Shown: positions 13,856 through 16,320 of the stretch, piece after piece
How the letters are laid out: every line of letters begins with the position of its first letter
How positions within the stretch are numbered: position 1 is the stretch's first letter
Assembly: GCA_964652155.1 (NCBI GenBank)
Contig: CAZZBK010000132.1
Coordinates: 1 to 16,320 of the forward strand
Direction: 5' to 3'
Length of the DNA stretch: 16,320 nt
From: CAZZBK01 sp964652155
GTDB lineage: Bacteria; Planctomycetota; Planctomycetia; Pirellulales; PNKZ01
Notes under the pieces: generated by a model
The model's database searches: none
What the model saw: the letters and a program-made list of their open reading frames with translations, nothing else
Told to the model about the DNA's origin: nothing
Translations under genes and position numbers: made by a program

Positions 13856-14739
13856 CGTGTGCCGCGCCAGTCGTTCGAGGCGGCGTTGCGCGAGGTTGCT
13901 TGCGACATCTGGGCGGCGTTGGCTGCGGTGATGGCGGTGGGCTGCGTGTAATACACGCTCGGGAAGCTCGTCCGCTGACTGCCCACGAGCGAAGTCGCCA
14001 GAGGTGTCGTACTTGGGGTTCCGTTCGCGCTCACCGGCGCACCGTAACGTGCCGCGGCCGCGTAGCTCAGATAGCCGCCGGCCGCAGTTGCCTGGTTCGG
14101 CGGATAGCCAACCCGAGCCACGGCGGGTGTGGCTGCTTGACCGCGCACCCAAGCCAAGTGCCAGCCCGAACCCGGCCACCAGCGAGGTCGGTTCGCGCCG
14201 CTGCGTGGCCAAGGGGCAGTGGTGTTTCCTAGCGGAGTCGTCGCGATGGTCGAGGCGGCTGGATACGTTGGAGTCGCTGGATAGGTCAACGTCGTGGGGC
14301 GAAACCAGTTTGCCGGCCAAAGCCGCGAAAAGAGTGGCCGACGCTGCGGTACGCTGGTGACCATCTCGTGCGAGACAAATCGCGTTTGCGTGATGGGGAC
14401 CTGCACGCTGCGTGTCTCGCTCACGAGTTCGCTGCGCGTGACGGGAACCTTGATCGCCACGGTCTGCGGACGGTAGCTCACGTGCTGGCCATCGGCCGTG
14501 GGCTGTGGCACCCATTGGACCTGCTGGACCTCTTGCTGATCGGTCACGAGCCGTTGGCGATAAAACGTTTGCTGCTGCGTGAGGAGCCGAGTCTCGGTCA
14601 CCGGGGTGACGATACGCCGCGGCGTGTTGCGCAGCACATTGCCATAAGCGTCCACGGTGTAGAACGTTTCGCCCCTGGCCAGGCCCACGGCCGAGAGCAA
14701 CACCGCCAGGCTGAAGCTGCCGAACGCACAAAGTTTCAT
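13852..14739 (-). CDS. Exported protein with repeated Val/Thr/Gln strands, function unknown
   Basis: This 295-aa protein has a signal peptide (MKLCAFGSFSLAVLLSAVGLARG, cleavage near 23). The region about 40-132 is made of alternating short strand-like units rich in Val, Thr, Gln and Arg (VTETRLLTQQQTFYRQRLV, VTRSELVSETRSVQVPITQ, TRFVSHEMVTSVP). It resembles the 'YTV-like' repeats of secreted planctomycete proteins. The family link is tentative. A low-complexity Thr/Ala/Pro/Tyr stretch (about 145-270) and a polar C-terminus follow. No catalytic motif is visible. The ATG at 14739 places the signal peptide at the very N-terminus; no clear Shine-Dalgarno site precedes it. The protein is likely part of the cell envelope or matrix. 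The gene is divergent from the Trm112-like gene and convergent with the 123-aa gene, overlapping it by 4 bp. Confidence 0.75.
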   Translation of the reverse strand: MKLCAFGSFSLAVLLSAVGLARGETFYTVDAYGNVLRNTPRRIVTPVTETRLLTQQQTFYRQRLVTDQQEVQQVQWVPQPTADGQHVSYRPQTVAIKVPVTRSELVSETRSVQVPITQTRFVSHEMVTSVPQRRPLFSRLWPANWFRPTTLTYPATPTYPAASTIATTPLGNTTAPWPRSGANRPRWWPGSGWHLAWVRGQAATPAVARVGYPPNQATAAGGYLSYAAAARYGAPVSANGTPSTTPLATSLVGSQRTSFPSVYYTQPTAITAANAAQMSQATSRNAASNDWRGTR

Positions 14740-14768
14740 GGCGTTGGTCTACGAGTTGGTCGACAACT

Positions 14769-14784
14769 GCGCGGTCGACCGCGC
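14769..14784. promoter_or_regulatory. 16-bp perfect palindrome in a divergent promoter region
   Basis: GCGCGGTCGACCGCGC is a perfect palindrome. A second GTCGAC core lies at 14759-14764, 15 bp away centre to centre. Both lie in the 136-bp space between the starts of the minus-strand exported protein (14739) and the plus-strand Trm112-like gene (14876). The arrangement would suit an operator bound by a dimeric regulator. In GC-rich DNA such palindromes also occur by chance, so this is only a candidate. Confidence 0.25.
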
Positions 14785-14875
14785 GCACGAGGCCCCTGGT
14801 CGTTTATCGTCGCAGAGCGTATAAAAACTGCATTCGATCCCATCGCAATGTTCGTGATTATCGGAGTTAAGTACC

Positions 14876-15142
14876 GTGTCGATGATCCGCGACGACCTGC
14901 TAGCCATGCTGCGCTGTCCTGAGCAGCGATTGCCGCTCACATTCGCCGACGCCGCGTTGGTCGAATCGCTCAACGACGCCATCCGAGCCGGGCAACTCTA
15001 CAATCGCGGCGGGCAAAAGCTCTCGGCCCCCATCGACGGCGCGCTCGTCCGCAGCGACGGCGCGATCGCCTATCCGGTGGTGGATGGCATCCCCGTGCTG
15101 TTGGTCGACGAGGGGATCGCCCTCGACCAGGTTTCAGCTTAA
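14876..15142 (+). CDS. Trm112/YcaR-like protein without the zinc cysteines
   Basis: This 88-aa protein is related to Trm112/YcaR. The N-terminus MIRDDLLAMLRCPEQRLPL and the C-terminal AIAYPVVDGIPVLLVDEG are the two conserved ends of the family. About 25 extra residues (ADAALVESLNDAIRAGQLYNRGG) lie between them, which makes it longer than the usual 55-65 aa. Trm112 proteins serve as small stabilising partners of methyltransferases, and bacterial members are poorly understood. Only one cysteine (Cys14) remains, so the usual zinc site cannot form. The GTG start at 14876 is supported by GGAG at 14863-14866, 9 nt upstream; ATG 14882 is the alternative. The HIT gene follows after 21 bp, so the two are probably one operon. 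Confidence 0.8.
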   Translation: MSMIRDDLLAMLRCPEQRLPLTFADAALVESLNDAIRAGQLYNRGGQKLSAPIDGALVRSDGAIAYPVVDGIPVLLVDEGIALDQVSA

Positions 15143-15163
15143 TGACAGGAGCGCGCACGCGCC

Positions 15164-15502
15164 ATGCCGACTCTATTTGAACGTATCATTGCCCGCGAGA
15201 TCCCGGCTCAAATCGTTTACGAGGACGACGAGTCGCTGGCGTTTCGCGATATTCATCCGCAAGCGCCGACGCACGTGCTCATCATTCCGAAAAAGCCATT
15301 AGCCTCGCTCGCCGTCATGACGCGCGGCGACGCGGCCCTGCTGGGGCACCTGTGCTGGGTCGCGCATGAGCTGGCCGAGCAACTCGGCCTAGCCGACGGT
15401 TATCGTGTCGTAATCAACACCGGCCGCGATGGCGGCCAGACGGTCGATCATGTGCATTTGCATCTGCTCGGCGGTCGGGCGCTGCAATGGCCTCCCGGCT
15501 AA
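15164..15502 (+). CDS. HIT family (HINT-type) nucleotide hydrolase
   Basis: This 112-aa cytoplasmic protein belongs to the histidine triad superfamily, HINT branch. The N-terminal TLFERIIAREIPAQIVYEDD, the central DIHPQAPTHVLIIPKK and the C-terminal NTGRDGGQTVDHVHLHLLGG are all diagnostic. The triad HVHLHL places the catalytic His at 98, flanked by His96 and His100. HINT enzymes hydrolyse nucleoside phosphoramidates and related adenylates; the physiological substrate is usually unknown. Length is normal and all key residues are present. The ATG at 15164 is preceded by AGGAG (15147-15151, 12 nt). It follows the Trm112-like gene by 21 bp and is likely co-transcribed with it. Confidence 0.95.
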   Translation: MPTLFERIIAREIPAQIVYEDDESLAFRDIHPQAPTHVLIIPKKPLASLAVMTRGDAALLGHLCWVAHELAEQLGLADGYRVVINTGRDGGQTVDHVHLHLLGGRALQWPPG

Positions 15503-15514
15503 CGTGCTCCGCGG

Positions 15515-15566
15515 GGCGCTCACTGGGCCGGCTTGAGCTTGGCGCTCACTGGGCCGGCTTGAGCTT
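15515..15566. repeat. Perfect 26-bp tandem duplication spanning a stop codon
   Basis: The 26-bp unit at 15515-15540 is repeated without change at 15541-15566. The second copy contains the last codons of the minus-strand hydrolase (…KLKPAQ) and its TGA stop (15548-15546). The first copy, lying beyond the stop, is an untranslated duplicate of that gene end. Identity of the copies indicates a recent event. Confidence 0.97.
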
Positions 15567-16320
15567 GGCGATCAGGAACGCCGTGGCGCTCGCGTGCTTG
15601 ACGTCGGTCGCGCCGGGGTAGACCAAGTGACACTCGACGCCGGCCGCCTTGCATTTCTCTTGCAGGCCGACACCGAAATTGGCCGAGTGGGTCGGATCCT
15701 TCTGTTCCTGTCCCATTGCCGGGGCCGCGCCGTAGTACAACCCAATCGCCGGGTCGTCGCTCGTGACGAGCTCATACGGCGAGTACTCCTTGATCCAGGG
15801 CAGAATTTTCTCGCGGCCGGCGAGAAAAGCGTCGAACTGCGTGAGCTTCTTCGCCGGGTCGCTCTCGAAACCGAACGCATGACCGCCGTAGCCGCTGTTG
15901 GGCATCCACTCTTTCATCTGCTTGGGGTCGAGGCTCGTCTGAGCGCCGAGTACCGCGGCACAGTACAACCGCGTCGATTCCCGCGCGACGGGGTCGTCGC
16001 TCTTGGGATCGGCCAGATCGTCATGAAAGGCAATCCAGAGGCTCGAGCACGCGCCCGCCGAGCCCCCCGTGGCCCCGATGCGCGCCTTGTCGATGTTCCA
16101 CTCCTTGGCCTTGCTGCGCACAAATTGCAGCGCGCGGGCCGCATCGTGCAGCGGGCCCTTGACCGGCGGCACGACGCCATCGGCCGTGGCCTCGGGGATA
16201 AACCGATACTCGACCGACACGACCGAGATGCCTTCCTTCAAATACGGCGCGACCACGGCCCCCTTCTTGCTACCACCGCGCCAGCCGCCGCCGTGAATGT
16301 AAAACACGACGGGCGTGGGG
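15546..16320 (-). CDS. Alpha/beta hydrolase (esterase-like), start outside the window
   Basis: This is a serine hydrolase of the alpha/beta fold, related to HGGG-type carboxylesterases/BD-FAE-like enzymes. The oxyanion motif HGGGW (16295-16281) follows a VVFYI strand. The nucleophile elbow is GGSAG with the Ser codon at 16061-16059. A DPAIGLYYGAAP segment and VKHAS near the C-terminus probably supply the Asp and the catalytic His (VKHASATAFL, about 20 residues from the end). The reading frame is open to the window edge (upstream codons read PTPVV), so the gene is 5'-truncated here; the GTG at 16307 lies inside the conserved core and is not a real start. The substrate is unknown. In planctomycetes such proteins are often exported, but the signal peptide region is not in view. 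The 3' end lies in the 26-bp tandem duplication. Confidence 0.9.
   Translation of the reverse strand, partial: PTPVVFYIHGGGWRGGSKKGAVVAPYLKEGISVVSVEYRFIPEATADGVVPPVKGPLHDAARALQFVRSKAKEWNIDKARIGATGGSAGACSSLWIAFHDDLADPKSDDPVARESTRLYCAAVLGAQTSLDPKQMKEWMPNSGYGGHAFGFESDPAKKLTQFDAFLAGREKILPWIKEYSPYELVTSDDPAIGLYYGAAPAMGQEQKDPTHSANFGVGLQEKCKAAGVECHLVYPGATDVKHASATAFLIAKLKPAQ

Noticed and set aside
13427..14788. Minus-strand open frame of 453 aa covering two genes
   Set aside because: It is out of frame with the signal-peptide-bearing 295-aa protein on the same strand and reads through the 123-aa gene; composition is unlike a real protein.

Overview
The window looks like part of a Planctomycetota chromosome, probably from the Pirellulales-type lineages, although the order is a guess. 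The evidence is GC-rich coding DNA and several protein types that are typical of the phylum. These are a large secreted 'PVC-type' dehydrogenase/HEAT/cytochrome c protein, a secreted Tyr/Pro-rich protein with a PPYFAIHPPVYY segment, a secreted protein with repeated Val/Thr/Gln strands, and a three-domain AmmeMemoRadiSam fusion. No phage, transposase, CRISPR, rRNA or tRNA gene was seen.

Left part (1-4698), minus strand. The window opens in a 7-bp microsatellite that abuts the stop codon of a 1167-aa exported PVC-type cytochrome c protein. About 80 bp upstream of that gene, on the same strand, lies queG (epoxyqueuosine reductase, last step of queuosine synthesis).

Middle-left (4815-6237), plus strand. 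Two small envelope or secreted proteins of unknown function sit here, a 138-aa secreted protein and a 212-aa Pro/Gly/Tyr-rich lipoprotein. Between them is a 367-bp non-coding stretch that holds a roughly 98-bp inverted-repeat element (MITE/REP-like).

Centre (6334-12235), plus strand. This is the most interesting block: three tightly packed genes. They are a shortened SecA paralogue (motor domains kept, wing, IRA2 and zinc tail missing), one polypeptide carrying all three parts of the uncharacterised AmmeMemoRadiSam system (radical SAM, AMMECR1, Memo) plus an extra unassigned segment, and a DUF456 membrane protein. The spacing suggests one transcription unit. What the three products do together is unknown.

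Right part (12247-16320). A secreted right-handed beta-helix protein (minus) is followed by a 123-aa protein of unknown function (plus). That gene converges on a 295-aa exported repeat-type protein (minus), and the two stop codons share one CTAG. A divergent promoter region with a 16-bp palindrome leads into a Trm112-like / HIT-family gene pair (plus). The window ends in an alpha/beta hydrolase (minus, start outside the window) whose 3' end carries a perfect 26-bp tandem duplication spanning the stop codon.

Start codons were chosen from Shine-Dalgarno-like sequences, signal peptides and family N-termini. Several long ORF predictions begin at upstream TTG or GTG codons that are less credible, and the alternatives are given in the entries.
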